Below the pieces are notes generated by a model, which saw nothing but the letters and a program-made list of their open reading frames with translations, ran no database searches and had not been told where the DNA came from. The translations under genes and the position numbers were made by a program. From Rhyacichthys aspro (taxonomy: Eukaryota; Chordata; Actinopteri; Gobiiformes; Rhyacichthyidae), in assembly GCA_036850595.1 (NCBI GenBank), contig CM072159.1, forward strand, positions 2,532,529 to 2,596,528: DNA of 64,000 nt. Direction: 5' to 3'. Below, piece after piece: positions 38,501 to 51,700 of the stretch. Numbering within the stretch: position 1 is the stretch's first letter; each line of letters starts with the position of its first letter.

Positions 38501-41500
38501 GGGCAATCCTGATCCTGAAGGACCCACTGAAGGTAACAGTCAAGTACCTTGGAAACCCACAAGCAAATGCCAACCTTGAAGAGGGCACAAGAAGTGCAGC
38601 AACAGCCAAATACTTAAAACGAGTAAGGCAGGTCCAAAGGAGTCAGCTCAATGGCAAAAACAAGGTCTGGGCAATTAATGCTATGCCCTGCCAGTAATCA
38701 GATACCCTGCTGGAATTATAAGCTCGCCAAAGGAAGAGATACAAACCACAGATGTAAAAACACAGAAGCTCCTCACCATGCATGGATGGTTCCACCCCAA
38801 AAAAGGTTCTAGAAATACCATCATGGTAGGAAAGGTCCCTACATGGGATGTACCACCACAAAAGAACTGAAGTGGCAGATATCAAGAAATCCTACCGCTA
38901 GCTAGAAAGAGCTGGACTGAAGGACAGCACAGAGTGCGGTGGTGGGCAAACAGTAGGGGAAAGTGGTTGTGGTGAACATAGCAATACCAAGTAATGGCAA
39001 CATCAGGAAAAAGGAACTTGAGAAGCTAGAGAAATACCAAAAAGTAGAACATGAGAAGGCCTGGAAAGTGAAGGCAACAGTGGTTCCATGGTCATCAGAG
39101 CACTCGGGGGAGTAACCCCCAAACTGGAGGAGTGGCTACAACAGATCACAGGAAAACATTAGACATCTTAATCCAGAGGAGGTTTGGTTTTGCATTTAAT
39201 TGTTTCCTACTAAGTAAAGAGTGTGTTGCATTTATATTATGCATGAAACTAAAGGCCATTCTGCCAGTGCCTCGCCTTTTTTGCTGTCTTTCTTGGTGAT
39301 CCTAAATGGGAAACTAAACTGAATCACCAGACAGTCTGTTGCAAAGAAAGAATTACATAGAACGTTTGCGAAGGGCAGGTACTTAAAATGAATACCTGAA
39401 AAACACACCCATAACTACAGTACTGAGAAACCACTGGTTGGGACAAGAGAAGAATACAGCAGCTGCACAAGGTAAAAGGGACACAGGCCTAAATGAGAAA
39501 GGATAATAGGAAACCAAACCAAAAATCACTGAAAGGAACCAAAAAGTGGCTAACATCTGAGACTGAGGTGCAGTTCTCCTAGGAACAGACAGACACAGGC
39601 CTTTAAGCTCTGCTTGCAGCTTAAATTGTAAAATGTGTCTATTACTATGCCCAATGTTAGAATTCATTTATAGGATTATTTTGTGCTTTAAAGTCTTAAA
39701 AGTCTTAATTTCTCTATGATAGGATATATAGACAGTTCCAGTCTCACAACAGAGTCTTCTCACAGTCCACATTTGAATAACATTTACATCACAGAAAAGA
39801 GATGGCAGCTGTGTTTTGCATTAGTCATCCAGGACCAGGTTTTATTTGTCACAAGGAACAGGAAACACAATGGACAGTGACAGACACCTTCCTCCTTCAG
39901 TCTGATACACTGTTCCTTACTATAAACCTGCTTTAAGCCTGTGAGTTTAGGCCTTTCCTGCCTTTTAAAGATCCACAAACATGTTGAATTAAACATGGCG
40001 CAATGGTGGGGCTTTGCAGGCTGAATTCTAATCACACCGACTTTGTGCCTGGGGTTGTGTGTGCGTCTGCTCTGAGGTGGCGATGCTCATTTGAATTTTG
40101 AATCATTAGAATACAGACCTGACCTACGGAATGAGGACACAGGTCAGGACCCACCTTCAGATGGACCTTAAATGCAAGATCGTATTAAAGTAATCAAATG
40201 AAATGGACAGTTTCTGCTGGCAGTTTACCAATATTTCTATGAGACACTCTTAAAAACCCATAAAAAAACAATAAAACAACTATTTTTGTTAGCCCCACCT
40301 ACATGTTTTTATTGGTGAGAAAAATGCAGAGTGTAGAAAAGTAAAAGTTTTTTTTAAGTGAAAAAACAAAAACAATTGCAAATTGCAAAAAAACTAAACT
40401 TGACTAATTATTGCAATATTTGTTTGGTATGGATTTATAATGTTTTTCATTTTCTTTTTTCATAAAGATAAAGAATTAATTGAATAAACTGAAATAGTGC
40501 CACAAGATGTGACAAAACTCTATACACTAGTATTTGACTCTTCAGATATTGCACACATAAAGTTGTGGTAGGAAAAATACTTGAAGGTGGGCACTGTTAC
40601 TTGGTCAGTAACAATATCTATACTTTCATTTAAGATAAACCAAGGTCTAGGTCCAGTTCCCCTCACAGTCTCCGCCCCAAATGGCCTAGCAACAGTGAAT
40701 TAACAAACAACACTCTGACTTGCTCAAAGTGTTTGAGTGGACTCAATTGAATCAATCACTTGTTCACAATTCACACAGGGAAACCAAGTGTTTTCAGAGC
40801 TGGAGCTGTGGTGCGTTCACTGACAGTAGACCAAGCTGTAGTAATTCCACTCAAAGTAGCATGTGCAACTATTTGACCAATGAGATTGTAGTTTACTGTG
40901 ACCTCATAAGCTAATTAGTGGCCTTCTTGACAAGGCTGATGGCCTTAACAAAACTGACTTTCTAAGGCCTAACAAACATTAGGGCTATGTTAATACTGTA
41001 TTTTAATGTGCCCATTTGGTGCCCACATCACTGCACAATTGGTCTAATACCACAGTCATATTTTGTAAAGCCTGTGTGCCATTGTCTGTGACCTAAAAAT
41101 GAGTGAGTATGGCTCTAAAAACACGGATAATGATTAAATTGATAAGTGACTAGATATTTATGAGCATTTAAAGCCAAATTTTCAGGGACATTTGTACACT
41201 GAGCTGATTGCCTTGCTAGAAACTGTTATGCTAATGTTAGCCTGTGTCAAAAGTCATCAAACGCTGTGCTCAATGAAACAGCAATATGTACCACATTGGA
41301 GCTGATTTTTGTGAGCTAGTTGTTTAGCTAAGTGGCACCAGCTTCAAACCAGTCAGACTCAGTGAATGTTAATGTGTAATTCTGGTCTCACTGAGGGAAA
41401 GGAAATGAACGGAGCAATTCTGTTCCTAAATGTTTCATGATGTTTACTGAATTACAAAGTTTAAGCATCACTTAGACCAGAGAGTGAAACACAGTCTCAA

Positions 41501-44500
41501 GAGAAAGGCTATGGTATTGAGCACCCTTTACAATCCAGAAACCCCAACTAAACAAAAAGACAAAAACATTATTTGAGTATAAAGTAAAGGGCAATAAGCA
41601 ATTTAAAATAAATGTCAGTCATGTCTGGGGTCTTGGTTTTAAACTTTTCATCAGTTATTCTGCAGACTCACTTTTAAGTCCTACTTGTTGTTCCTTGGTT
41701 TGGAAAGACTGAAGACCACTTACTGTAGGCTAATGGTCACCATGTTTAATATTTAATAGCAGGAAGGAGACCAACTACTAACCCGCCGCAGCAGCAATAG
41801 GCTGAAGTCAAAAGAACAACCTAAATCTAACTGGCTAGAATCCCTAACAGAAATATTAGTTTAGGGATAAACATAACATTACTGCCATTATCACAAACAT
41901 ATTTTTATGATTGTCAAAAATTGGTTCACAGATGAGTTCACATATATAAGTTTATCATCATGCAGTTAACATTGAGAAGTTGAATGCACCCATTTATTTA
42001 TTTATTTATTTCAGGTCCTTCATAAGGATGAGCAGTCATCATGGTGTTTGATAATACCACAATGCTAAATGGTACTAAAAAAAAGTTATGGTGCTAGTAA
42101 GCTAATGAAAGCTAATGTACCTGGCTTGCTCAGAAACCATCAAGTTATTCAAAAATATCAATGGTAACACACCGACTTTGCAAGTCAAACAGACATAAAC
42201 ACCTTCATTACTCGTTACTTCATTAAAATGTGCTGTCCAAAAGCACTTGAACACATCATAAGCCTGTGTGCCATGGTCTGTGACCTAATATATGTGTCTT
42301 CGCGGGTCTAAAAATGAGTGAGTATGGCTCTAAAAACACGGATAATGATTAAATTGATAAGTGACTAGATTTTTATGAGCATTTAGGCTACACCAACTTG
42401 AGGCTGCAAACTACAAGTTACTGAGGTATTAGGATCTGCTGGACTAGTAAAGACCAAGAAATAAAACCACATGAAGGAGCCAGATTTATACAAAGGTGGA
42501 TGATAAACACACACATCGCTAAAGAAGAAACCCTTCATCAAGGGTTAATGCACACGGCATTATTTAAATGCAACACTTGTTCATTGCTCTTACTTGTTTC
42601 TGTCAATTTCTGTAATGTGTCCAGTATATCTGAAGCAATTTTTCATTTTTAATATGTACAGCGAGCACTCTAGTGTTTATCCTGAGCCTAACTTTCGCAG
42701 TGTGGGAGTGGGGCGTTAGGTCTCAGGAAGTGCAGCAGGGAGGAGACACGGGGAATGTCTGCTGGTGGTAAATAATTAAACACAATGGACTTTCACACCT
42801 GTAGCTCAGGCGCACAATGTAAATGTAGTAGTGTGGCCTTTCAGTGGTCTTCCTGAGTTACACGGGGCTTCCATCATTTAGCTGTGAGTATTTTTAACCT
42901 GCGCCTGTCTGACATTTAACCAGAGGAAATGCCCTGAAGAGAGAGAGAATGGTGGAATAAGTGAAGTCAGAGTGAAGCTAAAATCATTTGTATTTAAAAA
43001 GTTTGTATGGATAACAAAAACAAAACTTCCATCTTAACTCTGCTCATGACATTATAACCACCTGCCCAGTAGAGTATAACTTTTTCCTAAAAAGCTACTG
43101 AGTCCACTATGTTTTGCTCCTAGTCCTTTTAAATAGATGACATTTTTTTCATTTTTAAATCAGATCAGAGACAAAAAACCCCACATTAAGCAGAGGGACA
43201 GAAGCATAATTTATGTATCTTTCTTTGACAAAAATGTAGCCATCATTCTAAGCTCTGGCTGCATCTTACCTCTTATATTGCCCTTTCCCACCTATGTGAA
43301 GGAAATGTAAACATGTAAACATTTTAGTCCAATTGGGATGCCATAAGTAATTCAAATTTCTCTAAGTTGAACTAACACACAGATGATGCAGCCAATATAG
43401 TTGGGATATTGATGTAATTATAGGGCATGCTACAGAGGCGACAAGGAGCACAGAGGTTGGTGTTGATGTAAACATGGTGTAGATGGTAACATGGCTCTGT
43501 GGAATTCGAAATACTGAAATCCCAGTCCATTCAACAGGTCCATTTCTATTTTTGTTCCCCTTACCTATACCCTTTAGCCATCATTTTGCACGTTCAAGAG
43601 AGACGAAGGGATATCCCAAAACTCATTTAGATGTAAGGAAAGGGCCAGGAGGTAGGCCTGTACACCCCTCCAAACGGACATTTTCAGTGACCACACTTGA
43701 AATGAAGGGGTAAGACAAATTCCCAGAATGCAGAGTGTTCATCGGCACAGCTGCGAGAAAAGTGCAAAAGGAAAATATTTTGGCAAAAATAAAGATTACT
43801 GCCATTTAAATCATGGCAGTCCAGTTTTACACCTGAATAATGCAGATCATTTTTAGATTACAACTGCATGTTTACAGCTTACTCTGGTTAAAGCACTGAG
43901 CATGCTCCAGACGCCCACATAAACAGATGAGAAAACAGAGAAAATACAGAGCAGTGTTCAGAAACATACTCATTTTTAGACCAGCAAAGGCACATATGTA
44001 TGGTAATTTTGCCACTGTCTGTCCTGTTTACATTTTGCTCTGTCATGTCGTAAAGGTTTCAGAAGAACTAGCTAGTCTGCTATAGTTTATGATGTGTTCA
44101 TGTGCTTTCGGACTGTGCAGTTTCAGAGTAAAAAACACGTTGTTCTTACTTTGTTGGGTATATATGTTTTTAAGTCGATGTGTTACCGTTGATATTTATT
44201 AATGACTCAATGATTACTGAGCAAATCAGCTGGGTATATTAGCATTTAACATGACAAATGAGTCAGGTTTAACATTATCTTCTTTTCTCTTTTATAACAG
44301 AGGCTTATGTTGTTAAATACTAAGGAAACATAAATGCAGCATTAGCCCAAGTGGACACATACTTCACGTGCATGTAATCCAGCTACAAAAGTTTTATTGA
44401 GCTATATGCACCTGTTAGTCAGAGTAAGCTGTGAAGGTAAACGTATTGACTGCCAGTTGTCAAGACATCACAATCTAGTCCTTGTTAAAGTCACACTGAT

Positions 44501-47500
44501 CTTTTCAAGCTTCAAGGACATCAACTTGACACAATAATTCATGAAATCCACTGATAGTGTCCTGAAGTTAAAACTGCCTTGTAAACACGTTACTAAAAAT
44601 AACTTACAGCAATTACAATAATATGGTATTATGAAAAACAGGTCATGAATAGTTGAAGCAGTTAGGAAATGAGTGCAAAGAGATTCAGTTTGTAATACAT
44701 CTACAGATTGCTCAGACTGCTCAGTCCTTGCCTCTGTATGCTGTGCTTTTTTCCATAATAAATGATCACATAAAGCAAGGACTTTAAAACCAAACCACAG
44801 CGCTCCCTCTGCATCTTATTTCAGCTGCATTTCCACGACGTGCAGCAGCGTGTACCACAAGAAAGGAATTTAAAAAACACCAATTCTGTTTCTGCTGTCA
44901 AAGGTCATCTTTAGAAGTCCATGAATGAAAACCTTTTCAACATTGCTTATAGACCTTTAAGACCTATTTTGACTGGGTTTGTTCACAAACAACAGCATGT
45001 CCCAGCAGGGCTACCATAGCTGTTCACATGCTGTGAGATGTGGAATTGCAACCACTTTACACAATCTAAACTCGCCAAAACAACATAGCCCACCTTTAAC
45101 ATAACACTTAAACCCATAAGCAAATTGAAAACTTTCTCTACCTATATAACAATACAAACCAATTCACCTGGCAACCAAATTAGCTACCGGCCAACCAGTG
45201 TTAATTTCGTCAACGAATAATTTTCGCCAAAGACATATTTTTGCGTCCGAAAACAAAACGAAAACTAAAAAAAAAAGTAATTAATGAGAATGAAAACTCT
45301 GACTAAATGTATCGACACTTTCGTCAGCGAATAAAAATGAAACAAAAATGAAAAGAGACTAAATCCAAACAAAAGGAGGAGGAGAAGGGACAAGTTGAGA
45401 AGAGATCCAATCAGAACTCATGTTTGTGAGTACAGTGGTCCCTCGTTTATCGCGGGGTTACGTTCCAAAAATAACCCGCAATAGGCGAAATCCGCGAGCT
45501 AGTCAGCTTTATTTTTTACGATTATTATATATGTTTTAAGGCTGTGAAACCCCTCACCACACACTTTATACACTTTTCTCAGAGAGGCATTAACATTTTC
45601 TCACATTTCTCTCAAAGTTCAAACCTTAGCATCTTCCTCTGCCTTTTGGGTGCGACCGCAGGTGCCTTTGTCGGTGCAGAACGTTTCGTGGACATTGTGG
45701 GTTTTGTCGGGGAGAAAACTTGCAAACATACAGCACTTCAGAGTCACACTGCTAGCGATCGAACATTTATGTAAATTAGCCAAGCCGAACGCATTCTGTA
45801 CTGTACAGGAGACACGGCACGGAGGAGACTGATTAACAATGGTCTACAGTCCCTTAGCCAATCAGGATGCAGAACACAATGCGCAAGTTCTCCCTTAGCC
45901 AATCAGGACGCAGAACACAATGCGCGTTCATACGCTGTAAAAAAAAAAAAAAAGCATGCAAAATTGCACCAAAAAAATCCACGAAACAGCGAGGCCGCGA
46001 AAGCTGAACCATGTTTTAGCGAAATTGAATGAAATTTGCTGTCAAAGTTAACACTGCGCCCTACTAGCATTTCAAGGGCTATACATCTCTGAACATTTTG
46101 GTCTGCAGTTGAAGTGCTTATGGTGTACGGGACTAAAATTGGGAAAATAAAACTAATACGAAAAATACACTAAACCAATGATGATTCATATCAGTTGTGG
46201 TGGATTAAACATGCCAAGCGTGTTATAGTCCACGAATGAACTATGACCAAAAACAGGCAGTAAGCATCAGCCCGAGTGACATTAATGTGACTGGAGAGAG
46301 GATCAAAAAAAGTTTGTTAAAGAGGACAACTGGGTTTCAGTGGTTCAAAAAGTTATTAAAAGTTTCTTTATATAGCCATCTAGCTAACTTCTATAATATG
46401 GTCAAAGCAGGATTTGCTACAGTTGTTGTATTTTTGATGACAGATTCATTATTTCCCACATATTGACCAGACTATGGCAGCGCGCCAGTCTTGAAATGAC
46501 CCATAAACATAATATCACCTTCCAACATTGGGTTTTGCAATGGTAAATTACATATTACGTTAATTTTTAAGAGTCTGCTGCATTGAATTGTGCTCCATGT
46601 CTGTTGTATCTACTAGTTGCTCTGTGAAGTACTCAGTGCAAAGACTATGTAGTAGCTGGCTACTGGTAATCAATTCACTTAAGTGAGAGCTGCAGCGGGA
46701 GAGTTATGAGTGAGAGGAGACTCTTGAAGCCAAGTGGGTGAAAGTTTAGTGGTTATTCTCCAGAGAAAGTGGATATACGTAGGCAACAGAGGTAGCCTAG
46801 ACTACAACTCCCTAGAAAACCACTGCTGTCTCGTCTTTTGTTTCTCCACAGTGACACAAGCAACGAGAGGTGGATACAGAGACAGAGAAGAGTTGGTAAA
46901 GGATTAGCAAAATATATTAGTAACCTCGCAAAGGTTACTTTCTTTGCAACAGCTTTTAGCTGATACAGCTCCAGTTTAACCCCCTGTTGAATGATGCCAG
47001 CCTTGTTTATGAGCGAATGTCTGTTTCTACAGTACTTCTATTGCACAAAGCTAAAGCGGTGCTATGTGTGTGTTTCAAATCAAAATGACTCATGGGCCAT
47101 TTGCATAAATCTATGTGTAATTAATACAAACACTGTGCGCCGCATATTCTTGTGGTGTGTTGCCCCCCTGGCAACGTCATCAATACCCTGCCATAGACCT
47201 TCTGCAAGTCTTTGTGAGACTGGTCGGCTTTTGTCACACTGTGCAACCTATGACTTGATGTAGAACAATGAGTGATTTTGCTGTGACTATTTAACCGCTC
47301 GTTAGCAAAGACCAAATTCAGACCATGCAATGTCTTACCTTTAACTTTTGATGATAAAACAAGATAAAAGTAGAGCCAACTATAAATAATGTCCCGTTGA
47401 AGTCAAAAGTCTCCTATAAAACAAGTCACTAATTAAACATTTGAAACATGAACATGGTTCTGCAATATAATATTAAACATACAACCTTGTAATTTCATTT

Positions 47501-48722
47501 ATCTCAATATTGTGCCATGTTTTAAATGGGCCTCTCCAGAAACCAGCAGAAGCAAACTGGAGTCAGTCCTAGGGCATTTCACTGGAAAATCCTGGGTCGG
47601 TTTTATGCAAATGGGAAACTGATGCAAGAAGCTGCACTTGACCTACATTTGTTTCCCATAATTTCTTGGTATAATGGAGAAGTGGGATCACATGAAGCAG
47701 GGAGCAAAAGGACGAGCCACAGTATTAACTGTACCAATAAAGGCGAGTGCTGCACTGAAAGTGATCTCCCAGGAAAACGAACAAAGGGAAGTCAAAGAGG
47801 TTTTCTCCCTTTCTCTTACATTCCCATGACTTGAATGTTATTCCAGGTTTTCCATGATGTGTGGGAACCCTGGACAAGTTCAAGGGAACTAGCTGGATGT
47901 CATGAAATCAGTTTGGAACATTTCTCTAAAGCTGCTTCCTCATAAAAAAAAAGGACTGGATGGAAAAACAGTGTTCACAAACCCACTTTCTGTTTTACGC
48001 AGAGGCAAATTCCTTACAAATGACAGAGCAGGGCCCAGCCTCGATGCCTTTGTACAGCCAACGAGAGTGGCCCTGCCCTGAGAAGAAAGGGACCAGACAA
48101 ATGTGTGCTTTTGGTCGAGAGAAAAGAGGAGGAGCACAAAAGATGCCAAGTGTTCAGTTTGATGAGGGACAAAAGACAGGAAGTGACTGGACATGCATGA
48201 GAGACCACAATTAAATACTTTCAAGTCCATGCCTCAAACACAGAAAAAGACAAAGAGCTGTATCTGTTGCTCCAATATTGATTTCATCCATATAGTTATT
48301 CATCTATCTCTAATGTTGTCCTATGTCCTCCTGATGCGCTCCAATTAGTAATTGACAATTAATCACATTTTTATCACAATTGAGACTCTCTCTTACTTAA
48401 GTACCCTGAATATGGTACTGCACTATATAGCGGTCAAGTAAGTCAATTGGTGAATGGTTTTGGACACAATAGACTTAAGCATTATATTATGTGTGTCTCT
48501 AACTTGTTTCATTGAAACATATTGTTTACTACTTTTACTGATGCATTGGGACGCATGGGAAACTTTGAGTGCACGATTTGTCACTTGCCAGTAATTCAGA
48601 CACCACAACAAAATAGCATAATCACCAAGACAATCATATAAGCTTTGTTATGAAGGATTAGAGTCAATAAGAATATTTTTGTGTCTGACCAATCACATGC
48701 TCAATTCAGAAAAAATAACAAA

Positions 48723-48766
<44 letters not shown>

Positions 48767-51700
48767 ACACATAATGAGCACAATAATGAAAAACATGAAT
48801 AGAGAAAGGGAAAGATAAAATAATTGATAGACAGACAGATATTAATATTGGCAATGCTTCGATGCAATGTTTAAAGAGGTGGAGATAATTACAGGATCAC
48901 AACAGTCACGGTGAAAGGTAAATGTTTAAGGTCAGCTCTAAACTTTGGTTTGATGCAATGTATTTGTATTTTACAGAGGCAAATTTATTCGGTTGTACCT
49001 TTTTTGAGTAAACATGACTTAATAGAAGAACAGGTTTTGGCATCAAGATCGTCTCTCCAGATTTGTCTCTCTTACTCTGAGAAAAGGATTACAGCACTGC
49101 AGGTCAAACAAAGGAAACAAGACTGGCCAAAGTCTGAGGCCGAGACACTCCACGGCCTACATCCACCAGCTGCCAAGACCCAGTGAACGCCTGGCAAGAA
49201 GTCTACAGTCACAGTACTGAAGGAACATCAGTTAGCTTCATATGGTTGTCTAAATGTTGTTATTCATTGTCTACTATAATTTTACATACCTATTGAGTTG
49301 GTCTGTAAAGAGCAATATTCTGGCTTTCAAAGCACATGAACACAGGAAAATCAGAAAAGCATCTTCCCAACTTAAAACTGGGACAATCCACGGTACATAT
49401 TAGTGCAAACTGTGTTATCTGTCAAGATATTATGCAGTTTTACAATGACAGAAAGACATTGCATTTACCCTTAGGGAAAAGTTTCTGCAATCAATTTTGT
49501 GGCAAATCAAGAAACAAAATGTTGAAGATTGACCAAATACATGACTGTGGGACATGCAATCCTGTAACATTTATTGTTATTCAAGCAGTATTTTGCTCTA
49601 TGGATACTGCACATTTTCAATATAATGAGCAGCCTTTGACAGATCCCATTATTTCCCAAACTATAGGATATACAGAATTAACTGCACTGATTGATCTGCA
49701 AATGATCATGATTTTTCGGTCACTGCCAAAAATACTGTCATCGGTGATCTGCTAAAACCGCTGATTAGAAGAGACGCACAAATTACACAAAACGCAAGAC
49801 CCGCAAGCTTAATGTCAAGTCCAGTAAAGCTGAGGACTGACTGAAGCGGAATTTGGAAGGAGCAATATTAAGGCAGGTTATTTTTTTGTTTGTGCTTACT
49901 AGTAAAAACTAAATAAGTAAAAAATAAAATAAAATAAGGAGCACAGTATGTAGAAGACTCTTGCCCATTAGCTCAGTTAAATCCAGGTAGAGACAATTTT
50001 AGATGGGCATTTCTAACTAACTAACTAATGATAAGCTGCTGTTTCAAATCTTTTTCCCGGACACAAACCCGAGCTAGAGGCTGAACTGATATCATTACAG
50101 AATCAAGCACGACAAACAGCTCCATGCTGTAAATGAAGCTCAACACAATCTGAAGGCTGCCTCCAGCATAACATGAATTGAATTAAATGCTTTGTGTGAC
50201 ACTTAATTAATCCCTAATGCAGATGAAACGGAAACATCTGATTATGAATCTCAGATAAGGTGTGATGCTGTTAATGCACTTTACTGCTGCTTAATTAAAA
50301 ATGGAAACAGAGTATATCAAAATGAAAAACAGACCATATAGACAAAAAAAAACCCGGATTACAATAAAACAAATGATGTTAATGAAAACAATATAAGTGT
50401 CTTATTTCCAATGTGGTATGATCTTTTAGCCTTAAATGTACCATGTAACATATGAAGTCTTCCTCCTGTTTCATACAAGCTTACATGGATAGATGGATAG
50501 ATAGATTAATAGGGATTTGGGGATCATCTTGCAAAGAAAACGTGATATACTTGGCTTGAGTTTGAAACACTATTTAAAAATGAAAAGCCTCATAAACATA
50601 ACTTTCGCTGTGGACTAAAGCTACACTTTGGAAACAGATGTTGAAAGTGAGAAGATACAAAAATGATTCGGGTACTGCAACCACTTTTATGGATAAACAA
50701 TAATGCATGGTTATAAGAAAATGTACTTATTCTCTTCGTCCCAGGAAAAAGAGGCTGTGATCATGTCCTGCCACTTATCCCTGACCTGAGCTATTGCCAG
50801 AGCCTCAAGCCATGAGTGCCCCAATTCTTCCAGATCTTTATTAGAAGATTTTGAAAAAAAACTATCACTGGTAACACAAATCTACAGCATATTTTTGAAT
50901 TTCAGACTCCTCATTAGTACTGTGGTGAGCGTCCTTTTGTCCGTTTGTCACCCGTGAGAGGATTCAATTCCCCGAAGGAGGCCAAAACTCCAGCAACAAG
51001 GGGTCACAAGCCAGTGTACATTTGTGCCTGTCCCAAGTGTGGATAAAAGTAGAGGGATGTGTCGAAAAGGGCATCCAGTGTAAAAAACCTTTGCCAGACT
51101 AAATATGAAAATCACTAGATGATTCGCTGTGGACCCTCCTTAGGGTCCAAAGAATTTTATTTTATTTTTGAATTTCTCTAACTCTAATTTGCATCGATTG
51201 TATACTTGTATTTGTTGCGAATTTTGAATTATCTTCTAACTACAGCTTTGTCTAATGTTCTAATTTGGCACATTGTTTCCACCAAGTGTGATTATTTCAT
51301 GTGTCTAAATACAGTCACTACTTTTGGCTCTAAAAATCAAAATGCCACAAATCAATGTGACAATTTCAGTGTCTTTCTGTTTTTTGTTAAAGTGCAAAAT
51401 AGCTTGATGATATTTTTCATGTAGGTTACCAAACTCAACCAATCCCCAGACCCTGTTCAAGACTATTTCTACCTCGTAGGAAGAAATAGAGAAAAGTATC
51501 TGTAGGAGCTCCGTCTGATAGGGACTGATAGTGAGATTTTGCAATACAACAAGCCTCTAAATCAGACCTGGGCATTTTAAGAGACACATCAGGCCCTCGA
51601 CCCACCCCTGTCCAGCCCTCAGGAGGCTTGTGTCAGAAAAGGAATAAATCCAAGAGTGTAGTGTAGTATTTTGAATGCACTCGAAGACTCTTTGCCAAAT

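Noticed and set aside
47526..47834. 102-codon open frame in TPRN intron 2
   Set aside because: No domain and no splice sites in register; left as possible conserved noncoding DNA.
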